64,000 nucleotides of DNA from Ectobius pallidus (taxonomy: Eukaryota; Arthropoda; Insecta; Blattodea; Ectobiidae). Under the pieces are notes generated by a model. The model was not told the origin of the DNA. It searched no databases and worked only from the letters and a program-made list of their open reading frames with translations. How positions within the stretch are numbered: position 1 is the stretch's first letter; each line of letters starts with the position of its first letter. The DNA is taken from NCBI GenBank assembly GCA_964059195.1, contig CAXKWD010000005.1, forward strand, positions 95,431,882-95,495,881. The letters run 5' to 3'. This document shows, one piece after another, positions 29,501 to 35,147 of this stretch. The translations under genes were made by a program, and so were the position numbers.

Positions 29501-32396
29501 CGTTGCCATAGTAGCTCAGTTGGTTAGAGCATTGGCACGGAGAGCCGAAGATCCTGGTTCAAATCCCGGCTATGGCATTGAATTTTTCATTCTGACTTCA
29601 CCTTTCCGTCTTAGCTTACACACAGCCAGTGTGAAAGAATTATCATTCCACTGTGACCTACTAGTGGTTTATTATGAAGCCCAGGTCTTAAAGTACTTAC
29701 AGGTTGTAAGTCGCCACTGGGTTTGTATCTCATATTGAGAACGCCTGGTGGTATACTGGGATTGTGAGTCAGTTGGAGAATTTAATGTTGTACCGGCACA
29801 TTGCCAGGATAGCTCAGTTGGTTAGAACATCGGCACAGAGAGCCGAAGATCCTGGTTCAAATCCCGGCTATGGCATTGAATTTTTCATTCTGACTTCACC
29901 TTTCCATCTTAGCCTACACACGGCCAGTGTGAAAGAATTATCATTCCACTGTGATATACTCTAAAATATGGAGAAATATGAAACATGAAATTTGTCTTAA
30001 ACCAGATATCCTAATTCGTAAATACTTGTATATGGTGAGATTTTAACTTGAACTAAGTAAAAACAAATGTGGATTTACTTAGAAATCCTAGTCCTTTCTT
30101 AAACTATAGCCATGAGTCCCATACGCTAGCATTTATCCAGCATCCTTCTCTCTAAAATTAACTGTACGTTACAGTAAAATTGAGATAATAGTGATATGTT
30201 GCTTTCATGGTAAACATATGAAGCTGTTGTTGTAGTCAGTCATCTGGCATATTGGAACATATCGTACTTATGAAGCTAAAAGAGCAGCTGACATGTATAA
30301 GCTCTGTGAACATTTACAGCTGTTGTTTTCTATAATTTTTCCTTTTGTTGCTTGAGATACTTCTCTACTTTCCATAAGTTAGTGCTGCTCAATTGTGTTG
30401 TGAATTTACATTGTAAGTGATAATTAAATATTGATATATAATTAGATCATTATAATCCCCACATGGAGTCAGCAGGTACGTTTATAATAATGAATGTATC
30501 ATCGTTACACCTGTGGAAGAATATACCTTTGGGTGAGTCTTCTCTTCTCAATCGTTCTGGTTGTTGAGGTTTAGATAGCTCAGGGGTGGTTCCAGAGAGT
30601 TGATCCTGTGCTGCTTGTTGCCTTGATCTTAGTGACGGAACACACAGTTTAAATGTCTGCCACCTCTCTTCGGCGCATATAACATGGAGCCGTATGTCAC
30701 TGTTGATAGTAATTTGTCCCTTTGGGTGGGGACGTTAAGAGGGCAGTACCCTTAGTGGTCTTTGTACGAAAGTAGGCTAATGCCAGCAGTGAGTTTCCCC
30801 TCTGCCTTCCTCACCTCACTTCACAATATACTACACAAACACCTCTACACACACATTATTTGCCTTACACTTCTGCCAGTTTTAACATTATAATTGGGTT
30901 ATTAATTTCATCTTTTAAATATACCATATTTTTCAGACTATAAGACGCTCCAGATCATGGAAATTTAAGTAGAAAAAGTTTAATGTGATTCTAAATGAAA
31001 ATTCGTGGAAGACTGAATTTTTTTTTACACACTCTCACAATCTATATAGCATACAGTAAATGTATCGGAGCAAAGTGGTTTAGATGTCATTACCTTCATT
31101 TAGACCTCCCCATGGAGACATCTTGTATGAAAGAACCCAACATTTCTTTCTTTTTATGTTCCCACTACCCTCATATTATGATTGTCACAAGTACACCGAT
31201 GACAGTCAATGCTACAATCTACAACTCACTTACTGTTGTACAACACCTTGTTTATGATTGTCATATTACCGTCAGTAAGCCTATTTACCCTAATTGTATT
31301 TTATTAATTTTTTTAGTTTACTTCGGATCATTAGATGCACTCAACTTTCAAGGCTCTGTTTTCAAGTAAGAAAGTGCGTCCTATGATCCGAAAAATACGG
31401 TAGTAGACCAAGTAATATGGCCTGCCCAAGTGGTGCATAACTTGAAAATTGGCCATACTATTGCTATCTATCTGCCTGAGGGTAGACCCAAAATGTGTCA
31501 GAGCGACTGGGTCGACATTTGACACACACACACACACAGATCATTATAGTTCTGCAGTAATATTATAATTTCTTATAATACTATACCATGCAGTTTTTCA
31601 GTAAATGATTTTGACCTGCCTTTCCTTATTTATCCTCTTATGACCCAATCTACAGAAGTTTATCTATCTCTAGGCAGTTGAAGCTCATTTTTGTATTCTT
31701 TGGCAGGTGGACACCAAAGATCCGCACCATGCATTAAAGAACCTTACTCGAGTCAGCATCCTAACTGACATTACTTTGATGCTAGCTTGGAGTGCAGAGG
31801 AAGCTGGGCGCATTATTGAAACGTATAAAATATTTGAACACAAACCTCCTGATCTTATAATGGAGAGACAGGAAAGCAGCCCTTATCTAAAGGTAGGTTA
31901 TTTACAATGATACTTACAGCAGCTTTTGTCAACCGGCTTGCTGTGAATGAACTGCTGGTGTGCTATGAAAAATTTTATAAATAAAGTTATCAGTCCTTCA
32001 TAGTAATTTTTAATTAACGTCACAATTCCTCAGTGAAGTGGAAAGAAATGGAATCTATATATAAAGGGAGATTTCATTACATTGTGCTTATTTTTTTTTA
32101 TAAAACAGATTATACTATTGTCGTTAAGTTTTGTGTATAAGATTTTCTGAGTTTGTGTGTTGTTTCAGCTCATAAATGCTTTGACATCTGTACGTTCAAT
32201 CAATAAAACTGATGCGACAACTCTTCTAAGAACATTTGGTTCTTTAGAGAAAATATTGAAAGCATCTACAGAGTCCCTTGGATTGTGTCCTGGACTTGGT
32301 CCTCAGAAAGCGAACAGGTTACACAAGGTTCTGCATCAGTCTTTTCTTAGAGAGAAAGTAGCAGTTGGAAAGAAGAAGAGTTCTGCAAAATCTTGA
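5447..32396 (+). CDS. ERCC1: ERCC1, DNA excision repair protein (spliced gene, 5 coding exons)
   Basis: The exons join in phase (76+137+195+186+228 nt) to 273 codons plus stop; human ERCC1 has 297 residues. ERCC1 is the non-catalytic partner of the XPF endonuclease and makes the 5' incision in nucleotide excision repair and interstrand crosslink repair in the nucleus. Exons 3-4 encode the central nuclease-like domain, including [21 protein letters not shown] and [12 protein letters not shown]. In human ERCC1, residues in RGNP and RYH..PDYI contact XPA, and these motifs are kept here. Exon 5 encodes the tandem helix-hairpin-helix (INKTD and CPGLGPQKA) that dimerises with XPF, ending in LHQSFL where human has the key Phe293. 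The N-terminus is short and variable, as usual. Introns of about 18.8, 2.9, 4.2 and 0.28 kb are filled with transposons; no coding exon is damaged. Confidence 0.93.
5766..6754. mobile_element. Non-autonomous hAT element with 8-bp target duplications
   Basis: The flanks are exact 8-bp direct repeats GTCTAGAG at 5758-5765 and 6755-6762. The left end reads CAGTGGTTTCCAAACT and the right end, inverted, CAGCGGTTCCCAAACT, both typical of hAT termini. Inverted similarity continues inward: the ATATCGGGTGCCAAATAGGC region near 5895 matches inverted sequence near 6585. The interior has no transposase. It holds a SINE copy on the minus strand (about 6085-6262) and two direct copies of ATATTTGGTACAAGGGGCA near 6368 and 6400. 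Confidence 0.85.
6085..6262 (-). mobile_element. tRNA-derived SINE, copy 1
   Basis: On the minus strand a tRNA-like head (GTGTAGTGGTTAAGGCG, then GATCGAATCC as B-box) is followed by the body GGTCCCAAATAGGTAGGTAGG, GTGAAGGAGAGAAGGGAGG and a purine-rich AGGAGAA tract ending in A-rich sequence. The same body occurs at 18031-18215 and 20693-20880. This copy lies inside the hAT element. Confidence 0.75.
6976..7575. mobile_element. MITE-like element with long inverted arms
   Basis: The sequence at about 7192-7300 (CGGTATGATGTCAC, CATCCAATCAAGAGTTTCTTC, CGCTAGATCGTGGTATAAAAG) is the inverse of about 7458-7566 (CTTTTATATCACAATCTAGCG, GAAGAAACTCGTGATTGG, GACATCATACC), giving arms of about 110 bp. Upstream, AATGTGGCATATTATATCTTCC occurs twice (about 7096 and 7140). 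A related copy of the right half is at 63525-63790. The start at 6976 is taken from similarity to the inverted sequence near 16890 and is uncertain. Confidence 0.6.
7787..8584 (-). pseudogene. LINE A reverse transcriptase, motifs B and C to C-terminus
   Basis: The frame begins at [14 protein letters not shown] (RT motif B) and contains [11 protein letters not shown] (motif C with the catalytic Asp pair) and KYLGVTLQS. It ends with an ordinary stop at 7787. It is the continuation of the frame at 8667-9287, separated by a shift in about 80 bp. It is out of frame with the upstream part, so no complete enzyme can be made. Confidence 0.8.
8667..9287 (-). pseudogene. LINE A reverse transcriptase, N-terminal half
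   Basis: It contains KKASGPDGI, then [31 protein letters not shown] and [14 protein letters not shown] (RT motif A with catalytic Asp). This order is characteristic of non-LTR retrotransposon reverse transcriptases. The frame ends at 8667 before motif B because of a frameshift. Confidence 0.8.
9318..9641 (-). pseudogene. LINE A linker between endonuclease and reverse transcriptase
   Basis: It contains [19 protein letters not shown] and then a lysine/glutamate-rich helix ([20 protein letters not shown]). The W-F-D plus Arg/Lys-rich pattern is usual for the linker just before the RT domain in LINE ORF2 proteins. It is separated by frameshifts from both neighbours. Confidence 0.65.
9726..10007 (-). 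pseudogene. LINE A endonuclease C-terminal fragment, fused in frame to LINE B tail
   Basis: The part below about 9945 reads [18 protein letters not shown] and VRKHLPVEV, matching the S-x-I-D and final H-x-P signatures of APE-type LINE endonucleases. The first about 20 residues come from the LINE B 3' tail with its (TCTACA)n repeat, so the open frame is an accidental fusion across an insertion junction. Confidence 0.6.
9946..10735 (-). mobile_element. LINE B, 3' part with (TCTACA)n tail
   Basis: This is the distal part of the CR1-like LINE, cut off from the rest by the Penelope insertion. It encodes the ORF2 C-terminus (10123-10705), a short 3' UTR, and a terminal simple repeat of TCTACA units at about 9945-9966, a common ending for CR1/L2-type elements. 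Just beyond the tail GGAAATC occurs, and the same 7 bp lie beside the LINE B 5' end near 16520. They are likely target duplication. Confidence 0.75.
10123..10705 (-). pseudogene. LINE B ORF2 C-terminal region
   Basis: Two overlapping frames (10487-10705 and 10123-10527) encode [19 protein letters not shown] and then [18 protein letters not shown], followed by [16 protein letters not shown]. These match the region that follows the RT core in CR1/Jockey ORF2 proteins (KFLG..D..L.W; QKRAIR.I). A frameshift lies between the two frames. The RT core continues at 12986 across the Penelope insertion. Confidence 0.75.
10736..11092 (-). repeat. Inverted arm of the Penelope element, left
   Basis: It is the inverse of 12642-12998. 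It includes, in antisense, the last about 70 codons of the RT/nuclease frame and the whole 3' UTR. Confidence 0.9.
11096..12856 (+). CDS. Penelope reverse transcriptase / GIY-YIG endonuclease (5'-truncated)
   Basis: The frame is open from the inverted-repeat junction to the stop at 12856, about 586 codons, with the first internal ATG at 11423. RT signatures in order are [37 protein letters not shown] (motif A), [16 protein letters not shown] (motif B), [11 protein letters not shown] (motif C) and INFLDLTV. The C-terminal GIY-YIG domain has [26 protein letters not shown] and the later FAEHI. This pairing is diagnostic of Penelope-like elements, which use the GIY-YIG nuclease to nick the target. 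The N-terminus is missing, but no internal stop or frameshift is visible, so the copy is young. Confidence 0.88.
   Translation, partial: ALKQLKQKQQEHNLTFVKSDKGNCTVIIKTQDLDDKITTFINENNIQELTKDPTTQYQNNIKKAINQSTHIIPNNKKPFLKQINPQAPKLNALPKIHKENTPIRPVINYMSAPAHKLAKHMDNVIRSYITLRNHTLIKNNIDLINNIQDKHIPHNSTLGSFDISNMYTSIPVTETLTILEGMLKENKVPDPEIKEIINITDIITKQNYFTYNNKYYTQTEGLPMGSPISSILAEIFIHNIEQTHILNDKNKHSNKIIYWYRYADDIIFLYNGNTRQAEQLHQYINNLHPNLNFTLETEKNNSINFLDLTVAKKDNKHKFKIYRKPTTTTTLIHNTSNHPIQHKHAAFHSMIHRLISIPMEKTDYYQELNTIKYLAQQNGYNPEMINSMVKKAERKRHTQNPQQTQKDKFITLTYQNNKMYKVATSFKKLKYKIAYRTNNTLKKHLTNKHTHTDKFNSTGIYKLKCQDCPSFYIGQTGRSFRTRYKEHIKAIHQAQNKSNFAEHIITTDHNYENINTDMEILHFTHKSKKLNTLEQFEIYKHTKSHPTSVLNNQLNFRSHTLFDTLIHTGSQTKPPSPTPTSTTPPP
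12642..12998 (+). repeat. Inverted arm of the Penelope element, right
   Basis: This is the genuine 3' end of the element: the last codons of the frame, a C-rich stretch (CCCCCACCTCC near 12828) and a 3' UTR ending in TATTTTTATTTAACTATT. Its inverse is at 10736-11092. Confidence 0.9.
12986..14233 (-). pseudogene. LINE B ORF2, reverse transcriptase core
   Basis: The frame continues that of the endonuclease after one stop codon; 15016 and 13909 are in the same frame. It has [63 protein letters not shown] (motif A), [20 protein letters not shown] (motif B), [10 protein letters not shown] (motif C) and [11 protein letters not shown]. It ends at the Penelope junction. All RT catalytic Asp residues are present. 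The typical function is target-primed reverse transcription. Confidence 0.87.
14234..15200 (-). pseudogene. LINE B ORF2, APE-type endonuclease
   Basis: Endonuclease signatures are visible in order: HQNIRGL near 15210, [49 protein letters not shown] and [12 protein letters not shown]. The ATG at 15016 is internal, because the frame is open upstream to the TEHH motif. A 1-base shift separates it from the QNIRGL start. A TAA stop at 14234-14236 follows NQTHK, and sequence after it resumes in the same frame, so this is a single nonsense lesion. Confidence 0.82.
15319..16395 (-). CDS. LINE B ORF1: PHD finger plus SGNH-hydrolase-like domain
   Basis: About 358 residues, intact. I place the start at the ATG at 16395 ([10 protein letters not shown]), because the 15 codons before it are a hydrophobic leader that looks like untranslated sequence. 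Residues 6-50 form a C4HC3 PHD finger (CGNC, CDSC, HFKC, CRLC). A coiled-coil stretch follows ([16 protein letters not shown]). The C-terminal half has [14 protein letters not shown] (Ser block), [11 protein letters not shown] and [11 protein letters not shown] (His block), as in the esterase-like domain of CR1-group ORF1 proteins. The family role is RNA binding and particle assembly; the esterase role is unsettled. It sits just upstream of ORF2 on the same transcript. Confidence 0.85.
   Translation of the reverse strand: MTSSGLCGNCTDHVDEGIQCDSCDVWFHFKCVRLCLDDVPDGDWLCRLCIKDREINDLKCAIDLLQDDVKKLQAELKGRNDVPVNCNLQVDLMEGTSDDVNFNSSFVSFADILRPNRRRRSSRMNEIAVQNPQPVSTNNRFSVLDTEDDAVDKEEAQPPRPASTCRPTNKRKILVLGSSHARHMGSALQAAVGDDFQVQCLCKPNAGLSDVVSGIKGLTKGFTKEDRVVIIGGAGNSLDRDPSYSVAADLDSISEGSMHTNIDFVELFHRYDKPSLRSKVKAINDKLWKFSSDHINFNVVSVSSLRRGEYTRHGLHLNLRGKKTLAELVAEELKCNVLDCNRPIPVIDGGSTRFLGGI
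16516..16735 (-). pseudogene. LINE A endonuclease, N-terminal fragment
   Basis: The minus strand reads [20 protein letters not shown] and then [13 protein letters not shown], which are the mid-endonuclease G-x-Y and G-G-D-L-N signatures. The frame stops making sense exactly where LINE B begins. The missing downstream part ([16 protein letters not shown]) lies at 9726-9945, which supports one original LINE split by LINE B. Confidence 0.7.
16736..16890 (-). repeat. Inverted copy of the 6976-7150 repeat
   Basis: Read on the minus strand, TAGTCTAAATAATGCATAAT, TATCCACATAG and later TTTCGAAAATGTG match plus-strand sequence at 6978-7150. The block lies just outside the LINE A start, so related inverted sequences flank the whole nested block. 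Confidence 0.6.
17230..17900 (+). repeat. Diverged tandem repeats, ~190-235 bp
   Basis: Units contain CTCTTTCGAC/TTCGACTC, TCTATCAATTCTCGCTCTC-like sequence, CCAGCAA, GTCAGCCAATGAAAAGGC-like sequence and TTGTTCCTCTGATTGGCT. The CTCTCCAGCAA block starts at 17394 and 17582; a third related block is near 17819. Open frames across this stretch are low-complexity artefacts. Confidence 0.65.
18031..18215 (+). mobile_element. tRNA-derived SINE, copy 2
   Basis: Head: ATGGATAGTAGTTAAGACG (A-box region), CTATGATGCTAGTGGTCC, then GTTCGAATCC (B-box, 18079-18088). Body: GATCCCAAATAGGTAGGG and a GGAGAGAAGGGAGG tract, ending purine-rich and A-rich. The same arrangement occurs in copies 1 and 3. Confidence 0.75.
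18216..20692. other. ERCC1 intron 1, no gene seen
   Basis: AT-rich sequence with short frames only. I recognise no protein motif, RNA gene or paired repeat end here. Confidence 0.4.
20693..20880 (+). mobile_element. tRNA-derived SINE, copy 3
   Basis: Head: CATGGTATGGTGGTTAAGGC and CTATGGTGCTAGTGATCCC. Body: AATAGGTCTCAAATATGTAGG, TAGGGTGAAGAGGAG and a GGAGAAGGAAGAGAAG tract. The B-box is decayed (TTTGTATACTGG). It is the most diverged of the three copies. Confidence 0.7.
21235..21973 (-). mobile_element. Internally deleted mariner
   Basis: The ends are inverted copies (CGAGGGCGGTTCGTAAAGTA and its complement), each flanked by TA (21233-21234 and 21974-21975). The remaining minus-strand frame (21331-21594) joins an N-terminal piece directly to the transposase C-terminus [20 protein letters not shown]. 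The catalytic DD34D core is missing, so it could move only with help. Length is 739 bp against about 1.3 kb for a full mariner. Confidence 0.85.
22364..22579 (+). pseudogene. Mariner transposase N-terminal DNA-binding fragment
   Basis: It has [19 protein letters not shown] and [17 protein letters not shown], the hallmark of the mariner helix-turn-helix and linker. It ends soon before the insertion boundary. A frameshift before the first ATG separates it from [15 protein letters not shown] upstream sequence. Confidence 0.8.
22614..23655. mobile_element. hAT-like insertion with GTTTAAAC-rich interior
   Basis: The left end GGGTTGTTAAAAAACATG and the inverted right end GGGTTGGAATGTTTAAAC are similar. 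Flanking 8-mers TCTTGCCA and TGTTGCCA match at 7 of 8 bases, as expected of an old hAT target duplication. The interior has many AAACGTTT/GTTTAAAC motifs near both ends. A LINE RT tail (about 23265-23400: [22 protein letters not shown], one stop) is embedded. Confidence 0.6.
23660..23983 (+). pseudogene. Mariner transposase C-terminal fragment
   Basis: [12 protein letters not shown] carries the second catalytic Asp, and [13 protein letters not shown] carries the third after exactly 34 residues, the DD34D spacing of mariner. The frame ends naturally at 23983. It is continuous with the N-terminal fragment only if the insertion and a prior deletion are ignored. Confidence 0.85.
24292..24428 (+). 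CDS. ERCC1: ERCC1 coding exon 2
   Basis: Preceded by a strong acceptor (TTTTATTTACAG). The first two bases complete the GAT codon begun in exon 1. It is serine-rich ([19 protein letters not shown]) and ends in NPILVSPRQ, then donor GTAATT at 24429. The SPRQ motif joins RGNP in exon 3, as in animal ERCC1. Confidence 0.92.
24429..26279. other. ERCC1 intron 2, left part
   Basis: AT-rich, with an AATAATAAT microsatellite at about 25196-25270. No gene or element ends recognised. Confidence 0.5.
26280..26491 (+). pseudogene. LINE reverse transcriptase tail fragment
   Basis: The frame [33 protein letters not shown], then [12 protein letters not shown] is the usual end of LINE ORF2 proteins (G-H-x-x-R, GRP, AQDRxxWR). 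It is a 3' end fragment, 5'-truncated, in the sense orientation of ERCC1. Confidence 0.75.
26492..27324. other. ERCC1 intron 2, right part
   Basis: AT-rich with no recognisable feature apart from the exon 3 acceptor (TTATCATTTCAG) at the end. Confidence 0.5.
27325..27519 (+). CDS. ERCC1: ERCC1 coding exon 3
   Basis: 65 codons in phase 0, from [17 protein letters not shown] through [20 protein letters not shown] to [13 protein letters not shown], then donor GTAATG. This is the first half of the central domain, which in human ERCC1 binds XPA and single-stranded DNA. The Asn of RGNP and both Tyr of RYH and PDYI are present. Confidence 0.96.
27872..28554 (+). mobile_element. Deleted DDE (Tc1/mariner-like) element
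   Basis: The left end CAGTGTGATCCGTTTGAGAT and inverted right end CAGGGTGATCCGTTAGAGAT are alike and flanked by TA at 27870-27871 and 28555-28556. The interior keeps an N-terminal piece ([13 protein letters not shown]) and a C-terminal piece (28229-28432: [33 protein letters not shown], then NGGHVEC). These resemble an internally deleted transposase of the type ending FxWGYxK...VY. 683 bp, not autonomous. Confidence 0.75.
28608..28766. repeat. Near-perfect 159-bp hairpin
   Basis: The two arms (about 28608-28684 and 28690-28766) are inverse copies with few mismatches: GGTGGTCAGCCAGGTGTGG pairs with CCACACCTGGCTGACCACC, and CGATGTTTCGAAGGTCCA pairs with TGGACCTTCGAAACATCG. The loop is only a few bases (CCTCCATTTTCAAGG region). 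Within the ERCC1 pre-mRNA it would form a long double-stranded stem. Confidence 0.9.
29441..29738 (+). repeat. Tandem unit 1 (298 bp) with tRNA-like core
   Basis: The unit starts GAACACCTGGTGGTATACTGG and repeats at 29739 with high identity. It contains the tRNA-like segment 29505-29577 and 3' flank TTGAATTTTTCATTCTGAC, ACAGCCAGTGTGAAAG, CATTCCACTGTGA. Confidence 0.85.
29505..29577 (+). pseudogene. tRNA-like sequence 1
   Basis: It folds as a cloverleaf of 73 nt: acceptor GCCATAG/CTATGGC fully paired, D stem GCTC/GAGC, anticodon stem TTGGC/GCCGA. The T arm CCTGG/CCCGG has one mismatch. A-box TAGCTCAGTTGG and B-box GGTTCAAATCC match the RNA polymerase III consensus. The anticodon loop is ACGGAGA, with C where U33 is nearly universal; the nominal anticodon GGA would be serine, but there is no long variable arm. 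A pseudo-tRNA or SINE head is more likely than a functional tRNA. Confidence 0.7.
29739..29952 (+). repeat. Tandem unit 2 with tRNA-like core
   Basis: A second, shorter copy of the 298-bp unit, starting GAACGCCTGGTGGTATACTGG. It carries a tRNA-like segment at 29803-29875 with extra changes (GCCAGGA in the acceptor, GAACATCGGCACAGAGA), so its acceptor stem no longer pairs fully. A-box and B-box are kept. Confidence 0.8.
29953..30923. other. ERCC1 intron 3, no gene seen
   Basis: Short frames only. The stretch 30530-30820 is less AT-rich and may be an old repeat fragment, but no ends or motifs are clear. Confidence 0.4.
30924..31400. mobile_element. TIR element with TA flanks
   Basis: The left end CCATATTTTTCAGACTATAAG and the inverted right end CCGTATTTTTCGGATCATAGG are alike and flanked by TA (30922-30923 and 31401-31402). 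The interior (477 bp) has no transposase. A related end (GTATAAGACGCATCCCG ... AAATACGGTA) occurs at 47910-47995. Confidence 0.7.
31707..31892 (+). CDS. ERCC1: ERCC1 coding exon 4
   Basis: 62 codons in phase 0, [38 protein letters not shown], then [10 protein letters not shown]. Acceptor TTCTTTGGCAG, donor GTAGGT. This is the second half of the central nuclease-like domain; the active-site residues of XPF-type nucleases are absent, as expected for ERCC1. Confidence 0.96.
32169..32396 (+). CDS. ERCC1: ERCC1 coding exon 5 (helix-hairpin-helix domain)
   Basis: 75 codons and stop, after acceptor TTGTTTCAG. First hairpin [20 protein letters not shown], second hairpin [20 protein letters not shown], then SFLREK and a lysine-rich tail. 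The domain mediates obligate dimerisation with XPF and DNA binding. A strong donor (ATG|GTAAGA) lies 5 bases after the stop, which suggests a 3' UTR intron. Confidence 0.95.
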   Translation, partial: LINALTSVRSINKTDATTLLRTFGSLEKILKASTESLGLCPGLGPQKANRLHKVLHQSFLREKVAVGKKKSSAKS

Positions 32397-32548
32397 TCAT
32401 GGTAAGATATTTTTTAATTAATTGGCATTGTAATTGCTGTCCTCTCTTCGGTTCTCTGTTTGAATGAAATGAAGTACTCACCTAAGGCAATGAGTCAGTG
32501 GAACTTCTTATATGACTCCAGACCATTTTGATGATAAATTTCAGTTTT

Positions 32549-32554
32549 AATAAA
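32549..32554 (+). terminator. Candidate ERCC1 polyadenylation signal
   Basis: AATAAA about 150 bp after the ERCC1 stop (TTTTAATAAAATAATTC), usable if the downstream donor at 32402 is not spliced. Other AATAAA motifs follow, so the choice is uncertain. Confidence 0.4.
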
Positions 32555-32665
32555 ATAATTCAGCATGTGCTAGTGTCCCCTTAAATTAGAACACTTTCCA
32601 TGCTTGAACTACCCAGTATTGTTTATTGCCACATTTGCAGCTTCATTACACTCTAATTTGCTTTA

Positions 32666-32760
32666 GAACATTGGTTCCCAAACTTTTAAGATCGTACCCC
32701 ATGGCCAAAAGTTTAAAATACCCCCACGATATTTTTTTTCTAAATGGCAGTTTGAAAATG
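32666..32760. mobile_element. hAT terminal fragment
   Basis: CATTGGTTCCCAAACTTTTA followed by GTACCCCATGG resembles hAT ends like those at 5766 and 6754. No partner end or target duplication was found, so this is a fragment. Confidence 0.4.
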
Positions 32761-35147
32761 TACAACTACATGCCAAACTATTATTAAGGCTGGTTTTAAT
32801 TTATAGAGGACATACCTTTCGAATTCAAAGAGTAATTAATAAGATATTGTGAAAGGAGATACAAATTTAATAACTAGGGATCGAAATTAGATGATGCTTG
32901 AAAAACTACCTATAAAATGACCTTAAATTTGTGAATATATGACACAAAAAATTGAGAAAAATGCTTCTAAATATGTATTTAAAAAAAGGGAATACATAGC
33001 AGTATAATAATAATCAAAGGACAAGATTTAAGTGTTTTATATTACTACTTTTATCATTATGTTGTCTATTATTATTGATATGCTTACTATGTTTATTAAT
33101 GAATGCCTCATAGCTAAGGAATTATGAGATCGCTTTGTCTGTGATGTTGGAAAAGTTCATTCTGAAAACAAAATACAGAAAAATGCAATGAAAGCATGAA
33201 AATTTTCTAAAAATGACCAGTAGAAAATAAAATGTTGAAAAATTCAAAATAAAAAATAAGCTAATTTAGTTCGTTTTGAGGCAAGTAATTTATACCACAT
33301 CCAGCATTGCCTGTGATGTCTCAGAAAAAAAGATAACATTTCATCAACTTCCGGATGCACAAGGAAGGTTCGTGTTTTGCAACATGTTATTGGCGTGTCA
33401 ATTGCGAACATACTAAGCGAGAAATCAAAATGTGTTAAAGGAACATTCAAGCGTGTAATTGGTAATTTAAGATTGGGGCTGGTACTTCCAAAAATTGTCG
33501 TACTATGCAGGAAAATGTAATAAGGAATGTGCTAATGAGGTTCTATTGTAATCTACTGAAAAATAAAGGCGGAGTGATTCTCCATATTTCCCCTTTATAG
33601 AACTCTAATGGAAAGTCAAGTTGGGCTTTGTTCATACCTGGTTTTGTAAGAAAATTTTTCCAAAAAAATCTGTAGATTATCAGCTTCAGATAAAATGTAA
33701 GCATTTGAGTGTGTATGCATGTCTGTGGACTCACATCTAAGAAAATAAAAGTTATCTGAAAACAATATTTATTTTGTCACACAAAGCTTATTTACTTTCC
33801 CATACGCTAATGATTTCTCCACTTTTTATTCAAAATCTAATTGTAATTAAGAAATATCTGCAATGAATTGTTAAGACCAATTGATAAGACCTGAGATAAA
33901 TACATAAAACTTTTGTTGAAAATTTTTTATTTTATTATTGTTTTGCAGTTTGTAAAATATTACTGTCAATATGAGGAACATAGTATGATAGAATCTAAGA
34001 ACAAATGAACAGAGAATACCAAGAAATTGGGTAGAAGTGATATTAATAATTTATTGAAGTCTGTTAAGTCAGAAACCTTGTTTCTAATGTCACTTTTTTA
34101 TTGTTAAAGAGGAGAATGTGGGAATACAAATGGTCATTATCTAAGAGAGAAGGAAGAGTTAGAAACAAGCAACAGCGCCCCAGAAGAAGAACTGGAACAT
34201 CATTCTGCAAATGGAAGTAAAGTGGATTACTGCATAATAACGATGATTGTACTTAACACAAGAGACACATCATGAGCTGATGAAGGTCGGAAACTTGCAT
34301 ATTATCAGTATCAGTATCAGACTTGAAATGGGATGGAATCCAGATTCTGTTTTAAATATTTTTATAATCACACTGTCCCCCATAGGACCTATACTAAGTC
34401 TCTTAAGTTTTCCTGGCAGATTGGGCACTTATCTTAAAGTTAAATTGAAAAGTTGTACTAGACTTTGGAAGCTTGTTAAAAGATGATAAATAAAGGCGTG
34501 AATACAGTGGGATTCAGAAAACTTACGTCTAGAACCTTTGGAGGAAAGACGCTAGTTAATAAAAGAATCTGGAAATATTTTAACGTGTTTGTAAATGTAG
34601 TAATTTTATGAATATTGGTATTGTTTGTTTCTTTTCGTATATTTTAAAAATGGAAATGTAACCTCATTTTTCCATCCCATTTTAAGCATGGACAGTAGTG
34701 TTAGTATATAGAAGTAAAGTTAATAGAGTTCATATGTAGCAATTTTGAGTAAATATTACAGCTTCTGATGTATAGATTACTGTACTTCTGCATAGTTAAA
34801 GCTGAAATTGTTGCTTCTGAAGTTTTATAGACATCTAGATTGAGCAATCAAAGTTTTACCTCCATGTATACCACAATCTAGGCATTGTCTTATGAGCGTA
34901 AACAATATGAAATCACTGAATATGATGGCATCTCAGCAGATTTTTTTAAACATAAAACTGTACTCACATCTTTAATACGCATACAATTCTTAAAGTGATA
35001 GGGAACAAATATAAATATTTAGCTTGACTACAGAACACATGCAAAGTGAAGACCATAAACGGGTCACACATGCTAGGGAGGTCTGTATGTTACCTTTTTA
35101 ATGACAGGTTTTTAGTCTTATCGTACTAAGAGAGATGTGTTGTATTC
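32761..35147. other. Downstream of ERCC1, no clear gene
   Basis: AT-rich. A good acceptor (TATTGTTTTGCAG) at 33936-33948 is the best partner for the post-stop donor at 32402, and sequence 33949-34500 could be ERCC1 3' UTR. No coding motif recognised. Confidence 0.35.

Noticed and set aside
29505..29577. Functional tRNA-Ser(GGA)
   Set aside because: C instead of U at position 33, a T-stem mismatch, no long variable arm, and duplication with flanking DNA point to a pseudo-tRNA or SINE head.
33244..33734. Minus-strand frames downstream of ERCC1
   Set aside because: Short, AT-rich, no recognisable motif, and no splice or start context to support them.
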